The notes under the pieces were generated by a model. It saw only the letters and a list, made by a program, of their open reading frames with translations, made no database searches and had not been told where the DNA came from. Shown one piece after another: positions 1 through 12,700 of a stretch of DNA of 64,000 nt. Location: contig LSRY02000009.1 in NCBI GenBank assembly GCA_001643675.2, positions 1,811,001-1,875,000 on the forward strand, in the 5' to 3' direction. The stretch's first letter is position 1; every line of letters begins with the position of its first letter. Position numbers and translations under genes: made by a program. This DNA comes from Monocercomonoides exilis (lineage: Eukaryota; Preaxostyla; Oxymonadida; Polymastigidae).

Positions 1-173
1 TGTGTTGAATAACAAATTGGATTGCATCAATATAAATGCAAACAACTGGTATTTACACTTAGATCGGCTTAAAAGCATTAAAAGACAGGAAAAAATAACC
101 GGACAATAAATGAAATTGATAGAACTTTTTTGAAAAAGATAAAAAAACAAAGAAACATGTCTTCATTATTTCA

Positions 174-2433
174 TTGAATAATGAACGAAATTCAATCGTC
201 TTTCTCTTTCTATTTGGACAAGCTTCTCACACAAGCATTCCTTATTTCACAGTTGCCCGCCTGTCTGGAACATACGAAATGTTTTTCCGCTCATTCAAAT
301 TCATCCAAGCCCAAGAAAGCATCCTCATTGCATCGCTGGGAAGAAGCATTGACATGACAAATGTTTCGATGAGCAATATTGAACCGATGCGCAAAAGCAT
401 TGTGGAAGTATTTGCGCAGGCTGAATTGCAAGACGAGTCACAGGGATTTAATGAAGACAAAGGTCCGACAGTTCAGCTGAGATGCTGTTCCTTCGCTCAC
501 TTCTCCTAAATATTCCTTCTGAGCAATCCGTCATCAGCTGCTCCGGCAGCAAGCCTTCCAGCGTGTCTGTGCAAAACAAGTTGATCAAGAATTGTGGAAG
601 CAGCCAGAGCGAGAGCGGCGAAGGAATATTCATGAAATTGAGCGAAGGAGTGTATTTTGAGATCTGTTTTTCCACAATCTCAGGATGTTTCTGCTCGGCA
701 ACTGGAAGAGGAGGCGCGATATTCCTGGACTGCTCAACAATTGCAAGCGATGGCCCTTTGCCTTTCTTCTTCAAAAATATCACATTCTTGGGGAACAAGA
801 CTTTCAGGGGAAGAGAAGTGTTTGCGAAATGCTCCAACATCAAATCGCAAATAAGCTGCGAGCTCTTCCAGCTTGACTTCAGACCTCCCTTTGTTTGGGA
901 GCATGCTATGTGTGTGCTCTGCAACTAACTATTGAGACGAGCAAGATCTCTTGCTTTCGTTGTTGAAAATCGAATTGAGATTATTTTTTCATCTTCTTCA
1001 GACGAAAACGCCTCAGATTCACTCCAGTTGTTGAGCTTTCAATGCGCCCTGCTCTTCCTTGAATATTGCATTGTCTCACATCATTCCTTCTGTTTTCAGC
1101 AACTTGCTCGTAGATGAGATTTCTCTGGTCTCTTGTGAAGCAAGTACACATGATATGACGGTCAAATCGCTGGATGAGGAAGGCGTAAGGAGGAATATTA
1201 TGCTGCACAGCAGCATTGATAGCAAGGCGAGCAGTCTCATTTCGTGCCAGTTCAGAGTCAAAATCGAATTTCTTTCGTTTTTGTTTGGAAGAGTTTTTTC
1301 TTCTCTGCACTCCAGTTTATTTCCGCTGACTGATGGAAACTTGTCGATTGCAGACTCAATTTTGCTCAAGAAGTTTCTGGTGGAGGATCTGAAATTGAAC
1401 TGAATTGCTCGATTGTTGAAATGAGTGGTGGAAGATTGACGATGTCTGACTGTACTTTTGCTGGCCTCCATCTCAGTTCTTCATGCCTGGCAGCAAGTTG
1501 TGGTCAATATTTCTCGTGTGCATTTCTGAATTTCGCAGATGTTATATCTGGAGTGCTGTTGAATTTCCACAATCTGGCAAAGCTGTTCATGCGGCAGGTG
1601 CATGCATCCAATTGCAGCGCTCAGCGATCAGGCCTCATTCTTCGCAACTGAAATGACTCCCAGCTTCAGAACATTCAGATGAGAGGAACTCAGAGTGGAT
1701 CAAACATGATTGTGCTTTCCTCAGATGGTTCAGGAGTCCATTCAAACAATTAATGAATTAATTTGGAATTCGATGATACACATGTGTCAAGGGAATCTTT
1801 TGTTTCTGTCGGATGCCAAGATACAAACATCGAGATGAATTTCTTGGCTATTTCAAACACAATTCTTGGAGAAGGATGAGCAGTGAGTGTGGCATCAAAT
1901 GCGTCGACATTCCGGATAAGGCAGTCATCATATCAAACTGTTACCCGAGATTCGCTTATCCTGTGCTGTTTTGCATCTTAAACTTCGTCCTTGTTGCTGG
2001 AATTGGAGAACTGCTCAGACAAGAAGTGTGATTCGCACACTGAAAAAGGTTGCATTGCAGCGTTGGCAGATTTGGTGGATGCTTGCACGTCTTCGAGTGT
2101 GTTTGATGGAGTAACAGGAGCGCAACAGTTTGTGTACATACGAAGATAGTTTCGAATATCTGTGCAAGTGGAGCGGTTTTATGGTTGATATTCAGAATTG
2201 CTTGGGAAGGATAATAGATACGAGTGTTGCTAACTCTTCAAAAGATGGGTTCCTGTGTTCTGTTGAAGCGCCTGTGTGCAATTTGTATTATTTGTCAACA
2301 ACAGCCGAGTGCAGTGGGTTATCCGTTCATAAGGAACAACATCACCTGCTCTGGTCATGCGCTTCTGAATATTCAAATCCCAAAAGTCAGGGATCGATTT
2401 CTTCCGAACATTTCGTTTTGGATTTCCACCAGT
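174..2433 (+). pseudogene. Beta-helix surface-protein ectodomain, decayed (5' part)
   Basis: A run of overlapping plus-strand fragments in changing frames (174-509, 482-928, 1059-1403, 1421-1651, 1813-2031, 2130-2433) reads like the ectodomain of the intact beta-helix surface protein at 45922-49991. The clearest stretch is at 482-928, with cysteine-containing strands and the turn motif ATGRGGAIFLDCS, typical of Pmp or pectin-lyase-like beta-helix repeats. No single frame spans the region, so it is a pseudogene or a poorly assembled gene. The coding theme continues beyond the insertion at 2436-3292 into a membrane-anchored tail at 3584-3868. Family assignment rests on motif resemblance only. 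The N-terminal signal peptide is not seen. Confidence 0.55.
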
Positions 2434-2435
2434 TA

Positions 2436-3292
2436 CACCAAAAATTATTCAAAATCGAAAAACTTTCAATCGAAATCGAAAAACTTCCAAACAAAGTCGA
2501 AAAACTTTCAAACAAAGTCGTAAGTTCGAAAAACTTCAAATTTTCAAAAAGATGACAAAAATTAATACAAGTCAAAAAACATTGTTTTTGTTGAAATATC
2601 AATCACATTAGTAAATAAAATGATTTTTCATCTTTTTTCCGGTGTCTTTCTTTGCTTTCTTTTGACCAATTACAAATTTAAAATTATGAGAGAAATTCTG
2701 ACATATTTTTATCTCATTTCAGTTGAAAGCACTCTTCTTCACAAAAAAAAATTTACTTTCGAAAATTTTAATTTTTTTCCTATTTTATGTAGAATGAAGA
2801 ATCCATTATTGACTCTCTTATTTAATGTTTTTTCATCACAAACAACTCATTTCTTATTGAAGGAAACAAATGTCCAGAGATGTGTTTTGAGTTTATTTTT
2901 GAATTAATTTTGGTTCGAAATCTTCAAAATTTGCAGAAATCAACAACACAAACATTGCTGATAATATTTTCAAAAACAAAAGAATATTTTTGTCTTTTGT
3001 GGAAAACTTTTTATTTCACGTTTATTTTTTTTGTGAAATTTTCGACTTTGTTTGAAAGTTTTTCGATTTCGATTGAAAGTTTTTCGATTTCGTTTGCAAC
3101 TTTTTCGACTTTGAATAATAATTTTCGACTTTGAATGAAACTTTTTCGACTTCGAATGAAAACTTTCGACTTTGAATGAAAGTTTTTTAACTTTGAATAA
3201 TAATTTTCGATTTCGTTTGAAAGTTTTTCGACTTTGGTTGAAAGTTTTTCGATTTTGATTGAAAGTTTTTCGACTTTGAATTATTTTTGGTG
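2436..3292. mobile_element. Non-autonomous TIR element with CACCA ends, TA target duplication
   Basis: The left end reads CACCAAAAATTATTCAAA and the right end is its near-exact inverse complement. Both are flanked by TA (2434-2435 and 3293-3294), the duplication expected of Tc1/mariner-like or other TA-targeting transposons. Next to each end lie tandem degenerate units of about 18-20 bp built on GTCGAAAAACTTTCAAA: roughly five on the left and a longer array on the right (about 3040-3290). No transposase is visible inside. It splits the decayed beta-helix gene, and an open frame continues across the join once the element and one TA are removed. Related ends occur at 29193-30095 and 44172. Confidence 0.8.
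3040..3290. repeat. Subterminal tandem repeat array of the CACCA element
   Basis: About a dozen degenerate copies of an 18-20 bp unit containing TTTTTCGACTTTGA or TTTTTCGATTTCG alternate up to the right terminus. Inverted copies of the same unit lie at 2450-2545 next to the left terminus. Arrays of this kind often serve as transposase-binding sites; that role is inferred. Confidence 0.75.
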
Positions 3293-3294
3293 TA

Positions 3295-4130
3295 GAGATC
3301 ATGATAAAAATGCCTTCAGAAAGAGCATCCCGTTCTTTATCCCGCAGCAAAATTCAGTGATATTTTGTTAAGAAGGCAATGCCATTTCCCTGGATCTCGT
3401 TATCTCTTCGTTCATTCCTTGATACTAGCTCCTCCAGATTGATTTTGTCAATGAACCCCTCTACAAACTTAAAAATATCCGCTGTAAGTTTAACTTTCAG
3501 AAAATGAAACTGTAATCCATGTTGTCATCTCAGCCTCAATCGCGACTTCCGTATCCAACAATACTGAAGTAGCTGCAAGCATCATGGAAAAAAAGCTCAA
3601 AAACAGTTGCATCAACTGCACAATTTCTTTTGTGGAACAGCAACGAAGTTTAATTAAAAACGATGAAAGAATTGCTGAAGGAAGAAGAGAAAGAAAACCG
3701 TCTCGACCACAGATTGCGACTGTTATAACAACAATTATTCTTCAGATTCTTTTGATTGGATTTATTATGTTTATTGCTTGTTGGAAGAAGGCTTCGAATG
3801 GAGCGGAAGATTTGAAACAGGTTGTTGATGACACAATAAAGAAGGATCCAAAGGCATATGAATGTTGAATACAGAGAAATCTCCAGATTATCAATGGGGA
3901 AAAGCGTGAAAGAATGCAGTCAAGCAAAATATTGAGAGAATTTGTGGAAAAAAAATCGATAAATGGATGCGTAATTTATTCAGTCAACGGAGAAAGTGGA
4001 GAAAGAGAAAACACACCAATCTATCTATTCGAATGAGCGCTTCAGAAATATATGCATTGTTTGTTGCACATTACTCCACAAACATCAATTGAAGCAAATT
4101 TTTGTTAAAGATTTTTAATTACGTGATGAT
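3295..4130 (+). pseudogene. Beta-helix receptor, decayed 3' part (membrane span and kinase-like tail)
   Basis: Continuation of the pseudogene 5' of the 2436-3292 insertion. A 94-residue frame at 3584-3868 has a basic stop-transfer context and one hydrophobic span (IATVITTIILQILLIGFIMF) followed by a polar cytoplasmic stretch. Shifted-frame fragments continue downstream: near 4033 the peptide MSASEIYALFVAHYSTN, and one frame over HQLKQIFVKDF near 4087. From memory, these resemble the juxtamembrane and kinase-like tails of large oxymonad beta-helix proteins. Several frame changes and stops mean no functional tail can be made from this copy. Confidence 0.45.
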
Positions 4131-4860
4131 CACATTTTTTGTTAATGAGAAAAAACAGGACTTGATATTGAGAATAAAATTATCTTATCATTCATTTCAA
4201 GCTTCTTTTATCAAATAAAATCTTCTTTTAACATGTCTCAAATTTTGTTTGAGAATATTGAAAAATCACAATTAATTTGGATTTTTAATTTATTTTGTTG
4301 ATGAAGTGAAATATAAAACGAAAAAATATTATAATTAGTGTTTACCATTTTTTCATAAAAACTTTATTTAAGTGTATCGCACTTTATTCAAGTGTCGCTT
4401 CAACCATTTAAAATAACATGACATCATTTAAGAAAAACCCAGTTCATTCAAATAAGTTGAATTTATTCAAATAAAAAAATTCTATTCACAATTCATCTAT
4501 TCTTTAAATGATTTATGAATAAAAGTGAAAAATTAAATTGTGAAAAATTGCAAACCTGTGAATTATTTTGCGACAAATATTTTCTGCTCTTTTGCCTTTG
4601 AACCAAAATTCTCAGAAACATTCGAAGAAGAGTGATCAAACATTTTGATTCTTCTTGAAATTTTTTTTCATTCGAATTTCAAATGGATTCATGCATGCAT
4701 TCATTTGCATCTGCCGCAGCAACAGTTGAGCGAGTGAGTGTGAGTGAGTGAGTGTGTGTGCGTGCGTAATGAATGAATAACCTTTTGAAGATGGCAAATG
4801 TGTTGGGAAATGTCTTTTGGTGTGGCAGAAGACAAGTGAATGACAAGAACCATTCACTTT
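4131..4860. other. Intergenic AT-rich stretch, no gene seen
   Basis: I see no conserved motif or convincing frame. A short GTGA/GTGT microsatellite lies at about 4736-4766. Confidence 0.5.
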
Positions 4861-4862
4861 CT

Positions 4863-5560
4863 GGCGCAACATAAAAGAAGAAGAAGAAGGAGGAGGAGGA
4901 GGAAGGAGGAAGAAGAAAAAGAATTTGAAGGTTTAACAGCAAAAGGAGTGGGCGGAGGAGGAAGCAGGAGGAGGAGGAGGAGGAGGAAGAGAAGAAGAAG
5001 AAGTTGATGAGGGAAGAGAAGATGAAAGAGAAGAAGAAGAATTTGAAGAAGAAGAAGAAGAAGGTGAAGAAGATAAAGATAATGGTGAAGAATATGAAGA
5101 ATGCAAAGAGGATGAATATTTCTAATATTTCTATTGATTTTTGATGATTTGCCTTCGCTGATGGCTTTCTCATTGAACATTTCGTATTTCCCTTCAAATT
5201 CTTCAACCAATTTTCATTTTATTCTTTTTCTGTATCTTTTTCATTTTCTCCGGCTCTCAAAATTTCTCCGTTTCTTTCTTTTTTTTAATTTCTCCGCTTA
5301 TTTTCTTTATCTTCATCAACTTTTATTTCTCCGTCCCTCTCTTTTTCTATTTCTCCGTTTCTTCTTCTTCTTCTTCCTCCTCTTCTTCCTCTTCATCCTC
5401 TTTCTCCTCCAGCTGCTCTTTCTCCAAATCCACCACAAAGCACCCGTCCTTCCCTTCCTTTCCCTCCTCTTTCTCTTTCTCTTTCTTTCTTTCTTTCTTT
5501 CTTTATAATTTTTTTCCCTTCCTTTTTGTTCTTTCTTCATTATTCTTTTTCGTCGTCTTA
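4863..5560. repeat. Purine then pyrimidine low-complexity tract
   Basis: On the plus strand, GAA/GAG/GGA triplet runs (4876-5110) are followed by CTT/TCC-rich DNA (about 5215-5560, including a CTTT run near 5477-5505). Frames here translate only to poly-acidic or poly-Leu/Phe/Ser strings, so I do not call a gene. Confidence 0.7.
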
Positions 5561-6472
5561 TTCTTTTTCCTTTTTCGTGATCTGTTCTTTCAATCTTCTC
5601 CACTCCCTCTCTTAACAACCTGATATCTCTGATCTCCTCTTCTCCTCCCTCTTCTCTCTCTTCTCTTCCCTCTTCTCCTTTTCCCCACTCCGCATGCATC
5701 TGCAGGATTTGCCTCTCTTTCTCGTCTCTTTCTCGTCTCTTTCCTTCCATTTGGATTCCTTCCAGCTGTTTTCTGAATGATTCATCGATTCAGATGGAAG
5801 GAAACAAGACAAACACTTTCAAAAGGCAAACGTTGTCAAAAGCTCAATGAAACAAACAAGATGAATGTGAGCCCATTCACAAAGCGATTGAATGCTGCTT
5901 CAGATGGAATTGTTGAGAAGCTGCAAGAAGAAACAGTTTTTTAGCGAAGGTTCATAAAAGTTTGAAAACAAATCAGAAAATTCAAAAAAGAAGAGAAAGA
6001 AAATAGAAAAAGAAATAAAAGATGGAAAAAAAAAACGCATTTATAAATGAGGCAATACCTTCTTTTTTAAAAAAATCGTCTTTTCTTCTCTCTGATTGAA
6101 GTTGCTTGTCTTTTATCATTTATTTACATCAGTTTATTTTTATTCACCGAAGGATAAAGAGTATCTGTGCAACACAAAAACAGAAAGAAAAGGAAAAAAC
6201 AAAAGCGAAAATAAGAAATTGTAATTGCCCAAAAAGAATGAGTAATTTTTTTTTATTTTTATGATTTCTTTCTTTCTTTCTTTTTCTTTAATATTTTTTT
6301 TTACAAAAAAATTAATATCAAAATATGACTTTATTTGGATAACACACCTCAATTTGAACAGATACTTCAATTGCAGTCTGTTCTGTCTTGTCGGACTCAT
6401 TTCGGAATCGCTCGTATTGTTTTCGCCTTTGCTACGAAGTCCATACCGAAATCGGTGAATCAACAATAATCA

Positions 6473-6962
6473 TCAAATCAACCCAAAATGATGTATTTTC
6501 CAAAAAAAGGTAACAAGTGTCTTTGCAGAAAAATACACGTCAAGTGGTAACACCATGAAGTTTTTAATAGATTTAAACGTACTCAAAATTCCGCATGAGC
6601 TTGGTTCCGCATATTGCATTAATCTTCCTTCACCATCTCGAATTCTTTCATCTTCGCATAACCTCAAAATCTTTTAGAAAAATCTCTTTCAATGCTCGAT
6701 TCACAATGTTGTCCATTGTTGTCTTGATAAATTCTCTCATGCGTTGAATTATCATGAGCCCAATCATCAAAAAACTGCGAATTGTTGAAAGCTTGATTCC
6801 TTCCATCAATTTTCCTTCATCCTGAATAGCCCACTCAAGAAAGGAACAAATAACAAAATCATCCTGATATCTCAAAACTTTTCTCAACACATTATATTTG
6901 AAACATTCACAGAAACCAGCAAACACTCTGAAATTACAGAAAAAATCATTTCGATGAAGCAA
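6473..6962 (-). CDS. Weak hypothetical coding stretch, possibly spliced or broken
   Basis: Two adjoining minus-strand frames (6648-6962 and 6473-6667) have normal amino-acid composition with amphipathic helical character (for example AIQDEGKLMEGIKL), unlike the low-complexity DNA around them. They could be exons of one gene read away from copy A of the helical family. No domain is recognised and no start or splice junction is certain. It may be a fragment. Confidence 0.2.
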
Positions 6963-7635
6963 AGCTTCCAGATAACTCTAAAGGTAATCATCAAAAAAGA
7001 AATTCAAATGTTCATATTTAAATTTAAAGGAGCGCTGAAGCGTATGGATGATTAAGTGTCAAACTTTTCTCTTTTGTCTCTTCTTTGAAAAGTTCTTTAA
7101 AATGCTTTATTGTATCTTCTTCATGCGGCTCAGAATATTTAAATGGAAATTATTTTTATTCTAATGGCTTAAGCATTCATCTTTAAATATGTGGAAAATT
7201 TTTCAATTCATTGAAGATTCCATTCGAAATTCAATCCAGATCTTTTGAATAAATTATTGTTGGTTCGATCAGATGGAAATTAAACTTTTTCGTATTTAGC
7301 AAAATACTGCCAATACAGTTGGCTTCTTTGTGATTTATTTTTTCACACAGATTTTTACAAGACAAAGGAATTGAGTTTGACAATCATATTTTAATTTTGT
7401 CAATTATCAACAATGTTTGTTTTACTGTTTGTTTTTCTGTTTGTTTTTTGTTTTATATTTGAAGTTTTGCTGCAAATTAATCTTTGCTTATAATGAACAG
7501 AATGGATATGTGTGATGAAGATAAATTCAATGATGATGTTCAGGAGCTATCCTTTGGAGGAAAGTTTTTACGTTTGTGAATTTTTTCAATTTTTTGAATG
7601 TTCAGCACTTTCGGTAATTAATAAATTGATTAAAG

Positions 7636-8167
7636 GTTTGTTTTCTGAGCTTGAGCGCTGCGGTGAAATTGAACAGAAGCAGAAAATCGGGGAAATGAAT
7701 GAAATAATTGATGGAATGAATAAAGTAGAATGGAAATCCGTTTTCAAGGCAGAACTGTTTGATGAAATTCACACAATGGTTAAAGAAAAGAAAATGTCAA
7801 TGGAAAATGCAATTTTGCTGCTGAAGCATGCTGGATATTGCAAAGCGCTGAAAAACGTGTGGAGTCTTGGCTTTAATGATTCTGAAATGAGAAGAAGATT
7901 TGAGAAGATGATTTTTGAAGAAGCGAAGAAGAAAGAAGAAGAAAAAGAAAAGCTTATTATTGATCTTTGCGAATGCTATATTTCTCTGAGCTATGATTTC
8001 CCACATGAATCATTATCGATTTGTATGCCTTGTCTCCTAAAAGTTGCGTTGAATGAAGAGGAAAATGAGAAACTCAAAAGGAAAAGGAAATGACTCTTTT
8101 GGAATTGAGTTGCATTTACTCACATTATGTTTAAACATTTTTATTTTATTTTTAACGTTTTTGAATT

Positions 8168-8199
<32 letters not shown>

Positions 8200-8960
8200 C
8201 TGATTAGGAAATTGAACAAAAACAGTATTTGAATGAAATCAAAGATATTATTCAATATCATCAGGAGCGTCACAATCTTTCACGACTTGCCTATCAATCT
8301 GCTTGGATGATTTTGATAAAAAGATTTATCAGAAACAAAAGCTATGAAGTCATAGTGAATGAACTGCATTTCGCAAGAGAAGCATCAAGAGAATTGGAAG
8401 AGTTGTCGAAATGTGTGGATTGGAAGAGAAAAGAAGAAGTAAATGGAAGAATAGAATTGATAATAATCAGGAGATGGCTCAATAATACTGCTTATTACCT
8501 TCAATTATTCAGATTGTGGAACGAAGAACTTGCTAGACTCATCGGCTGCATTGTTCAGGTGTTTCGCGCATCAAGGTGCGGATTTGAAGAAATTCGCAAT
8601 GGATGCCTCTTTTCACTTAAATATGCAGCAGAAAAGAGAAACATGGAAATTGATGCTTTTGTGAAGGAAGGTGCTGTTGATCTCTTTTTGGAGGAAATGA
8701 AGCAATCAACTTTGAAAGATAACATTATAAGAAATTTTTTGAATATCCTTTTGAATTTTTCAAGGCAAATGAAAGCCAAGAAGAATAATGAAATGGAAGA
8801 AGCGAAAAGAAAGGCAATAAAAATGGAGATATATGAAAAGATGGAAGAAGAAGGATACGAAGATACAATCACATGCTTTCATGGAATATTTTCTTTTCTA
8901 TGCAAAAATGGTTGCAATGAATTATCGATGGATATTTCTGAATATTTTGTCAATGTTTAA
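7636..8960 (+). CDS. Helical (ARM-like) family protein, copy A, one frameshift
   Basis: Two-exon member of a four-copy family in this window (also 13960-15290, 34267-35582, 50833-53165). The first half carries LFSELERC, then the hallmark SMENAILLLKHAGY, a conserved RRRFEKMIFEE helix and the CMPCLLKVAL motif. The second carries DIIQYHQERHNLSRLAYQSA, LHFAREASRELEEL and EKMEEEGYEDTIT. Helix-only composition suggests an alpha-solenoid; function unknown. The intron is 8129-8208 (GT-AG, 80 nt, about 30 consecutive T). One base appears to be missing near 8070: the frame jumps so that QKEKEMTLLEL aligns with copy C. The stop is TAA at 8958. A short 5' exon probably exists upstream, since the exon start at 7636 follows AG. 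The shift may be a sequencing error. Confidence 0.65.
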
Positions 8961-9103
8961 CTTAATTCAATTCTTTTTATTTTTACACTCAAAAAACTGT
9001 CTTTTGCAATTTCCGTCATTTCACAAAATTCCAAAAAAAATTAATTGAAGAATTTTTATAAATGTTTTTTATTTCCTTTTTCAATAATAAAAAAGAATAA
9101 TCG

Positions 9104-9170
<67 letters not shown>
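9104..9170. repeat. 67-nt poly(A) tract
   Basis: Uninterrupted A run 140 bp downstream of copy A. Copy A keeps an intron, so this is not the tail of a simple retrocopy. Confidence 0.9.
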
Positions 9171-9172
<2 letters not shown>

Positions 9173-9668
9173 ATTTTTATCTTATAGATTATTTTCATCA
9201 AAAATCTTTTTTTGAACGAATTGTTGCTCTCAATCTTTTTCAAATAGATTCACTTTTTCATGAAAATTCATATGTTCGGTTATTTCCTCTGGAAGTCTCT
9301 GATTAATTTTGATTTTTCTCTTTCTCTCTGCAAATTCAATCAACTCGAAAAGAGAAGAAGAAGAAATGAAATGACAATTCTTGAGAAGAATGCAAAAGCA
9401 TTAATGAAGAAATGCTTGTTGAAGAATACAGATTTCAACTTCATGAGTTCTATATGTAATATGGCTGGAAAAGAATCCAATCCAATGCTTCAATTCAGAA
9501 TGGGAATGACAGAACAAGTCAATCAGAATTAATTGCTCTTCACATTCTTCTCTTTTTTGTTCAGTCTTTCATATTTCTTAATTCTTTTTCTTTTCTTTTG
9601 TCTTCCTTCGCTTTTCTCTTCATTCCTTTTATCTCTTCTTCTTGAATAAGGAAACTTGTCTCATTCAT

Positions 9669-12600
9669 TCATCTCAAAATGTAATTCTTCAAAATCCATT
9701 CTTCCAAATCCCCTTTCTTCTCAAGCCCAATACAAATGCAATGCATTCCTTCAAATTCAACACCTTTCATAATGGCTTGCTGAGAATGAATTGAAAAGAT
9801 GAAAGATAATAATCCATGACATTGATGCAAATTGTTGATGTATTCAATGGAAAAGTCTTCCTTTGCCTTTTCCCATTCGTTCTCCAATAATTCTGTTTTC
9901 ATAAACATTCAAAATGAAGAAGAAGAAGAAGAAGAAACTCTGTTTGAAATTCTCATGCTTTTTTTTGATTATTACGATAGAAGAATAAGAAGAACGAAGA
10001 AATATCAGTTGTGGAGTGTTTCATGTTTGTTGATGGCTTGTTGTGAAGAATTTGAAACAAAATGAGTTTTTGGAAAAAGGTGATGAAGAAGATGAACAAT
10101 GATGATTTTGGTCGAAAGAGATGAGCTTCAAGAGAGATAAAAATTGAACGAGAAATCAGCAGCAGAATTGACAGATGGATGAAATGTTGAAAAATAAATC
10201 AGTGAGTGGGGATGTTGGTTAAATTGCCGAAGAAGATGAAGATGAAGAGAATGAAGAAACAAATGCCATTTGATATTCAATGTCTGCCTTCTGCTTCAAA
10301 TGTCCCACAAAATGAATTCCAAATCAAATAGTAGTTCTGTCAGAACATGATAATAATTCTCCAAACAAAAACTCAATGAAAAGGAAGTGCCAAATCCATT
10401 TCTGTGAAAGTGACTTGTCTCTCTTTTCGGTTGGACTGATTTCCTAGTCTCCCATGTGTAATTTTGTAAATCTTTAGCCATCTTCTCTTTGTTTCATTCA
10501 TCTGGTTGATATGAAGGTCAAAAACGTTTTCCAAAAGAGAGTTTACAAAATAGAAGCCTTTTCGAGCAATGCTCAAAAAGAATTGATTTTAATCAGATTC
10601 GCTCAATTTTCGCTTATTCCGCATCCCAAAGAAGGAAGAAGATGAAGACGAATCCAAAAAATTACTTAAAAATGTTGCTGACTCAAAAATATGAAGAAGA
10701 TGAGCAGATATTGCGAATAAAATTCCTCTCTCTGTTGGAGTGGCTTGTGGTGAAGTTGAGCTATATGAGAAGAAGTCAGCAGTATTTCCAGCAGAATACT
10801 CGGTAAGACAAGAATCACCAAAATTTGAAGCCCTGTCAGTAAAAACATTTTGTGTGTTGAATGAAACAATCATTGGCCATTGAAACATTTCTGTTGCGAC
10901 TGGCGCGCTATCAGATGGAATGATGCTGATGATGGAAAATCTTTGGTATGCGAATTTCCATAGGTTTCCTATCGATTCATCTGAACATGCAATTTCAATT
11001 CGCTTTTTTCATCCCTTTGTCTTCTCAGCCGGTTTGGTGCTCCTTGGCATCAGCTGAAATTGATGCGTTTCCTTTCTTTCTCCCTTCAACAACAATGCCG
11101 ACTCTTTCTTTTCTTCCAAAAGAAATCTCCATTTGCACCATTGGAATGGACAATAACAGATGATATTCTCCAATCTGTTGCTTCACCTGGAAAAATCGAT
11201 GCTGCATCCCATTCGGATGAAGGCCGAGTGCACCAACCATCCAACAAAGAGCGTCTCATTCCTTCTTCTCTTTTACTCTCTCTCAATTATTCATCTCCAA
11301 CTGCAAGTCTTCTTTCTTTCTTTCTTTCAAAAATATTAATAAAAAAGAAGTGATGTTTTTTTTGAACTTTATCCATGTTCAAAAAATAGACTCTTCTGCT
11401 CCGTCTGCCTGACAGAGACCAAACAATGACTTGGCCTTGCTGAAATTGAAGCTGCCCTTCGTCCAACGTACAAACCAAATGGCTTCTCAGCCTCCAACAG
11501 TCACTCTTCTCTTCTTCTTCTTCTTCTTCCTCGATGTCGAGCATCTCATCAATCGCATGGCTCACAATACTCAATGAATGCTGATTTTTTTTTCCTGTTA
11601 TTCATGTGCACCATCTCGAAAACTCTCAATGGCTCCAATTTCTCTTTCGCCCTCTGCTCACACATCTTCATTCAGCAGCTCAATGGAATTCTCCTCAAAC
11701 GCACTTCATTCATGGCTCGCACAAAATGATTGCCTCAATTCCTTCCAAAACGTACGAATTTCCAGTCATAGTCGAGGAAGAGAAAGACAGTTCCTCTTTT
11801 GACAATGTCTCCGTCCAACAAAGAAGACTCACAAACTTCGCTTCCATTTGCCTTGATTGGCGCAACAGCCCGCTGCTGTTCTTCTGCTCTGCCTTCAGCC
11901 ATTTGCATTCTCTGCTCTTTTGATGAAGATGTGCCCCTATTTGCATCCAAAATGTTCCTCACAAATTGTCCGCAGCTTCTTCAATGCAATCCAAAAACGA
12001 GCACAAAACGAGCACAAAACGCAAACAATGTGAACAATTCACATGGCTGTTGGAGACGAAGAGACAACAAAAGAGCAATTATACGATTTGTATTGCCTCT
12101 GACATCGGTGAGACGACAGAAAAAATAGAAGATGATGACAATAGAAGTTGGCTTCAATGAAAATTATTTCGAATGAAAGGAGCACTGATGGAGAGAAGAA
12201 GGATAAGGAAGAAGAAGAAGAAGAAAATGTTGATGAGAAAGAAAATGAAGAAGAAGAAGAAGACGAAGAAGACGAAGAAGACGAAGAAGGAGAAGAAGGA
12301 GGAGGAGGTGGTGGTGGTGGAGAAGAAGAAGAAGAAGAAGAAGAAGAGATGAAGAAGAGGAGGAAGAAGAAGAAAAAGAAAAAGAAGGGGAGTGTGATGT
12401 TTGTCACAAAATGACATGAAACGAGCCAGATGAACTCTTCAAAGGCTGTTGAATGGAGAAGGAGCAGATGAATAAACTCATTGTCAGAATTTGCAATTGT
12501 GTATGTCCACTTTTAAAGTTGAAGTGAATGCCAAGGATGGCTACGAAGGCTGGAAAGTTGGATTTCTTTCCTAAAGGTGAGTCAAAAGTGGAGAAGTCTG

Positions 12601-12700
12601 ATTTGTGTGTGAGTGAAAATAAGAAGAACTTCTTTCTTGTTGAAAATGAATGTAAACCAATCAATCCAATAAAAGAAATAAAACCCAATAGCAACAACAT
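9669..12700 (-). pseudogene. Fragmented minus-strand gene with possible signal peptide
   Basis: Several minus-strand frames with ordinary protein composition line up in one direction. At 12404-12700 a hydrophobic N-terminus (MLLLLGFISFIGLIGLHSF) looks like a signal peptide. Further fragments are at 11735-11962 (GTVFLFLDYDWKFVRF), 11287-11574 (LVCTLDEGQLQFQQGQVIV after an acidic run), 11025-11240 (IGEYHLLLSIPM), 10589-10888 and 9669-9908. Frame changes between them are frequent. This is consistent with a decayed secreted or membrane protein, perhaps another beta-helix relative. It could also be more than one gene, and no domain is recognised with confidence. Confidence 0.3.
12190..12395. repeat. 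GAA/GAG/GGT low-complexity tract
   Basis: Nearly pure GAA/GAC/GAG triplets with a short GGT run. It codes for poly-Glu on the plus strand and poly-Ser or poly-Phe on the other. Confidence 0.8.

Noticed and set aside
9104-9170. Poly(A) as the tail of a retrocopied gene A
   Set aside because: Gene A keeps its intron, and the tract starts 140 bp beyond the stop without a target duplication.
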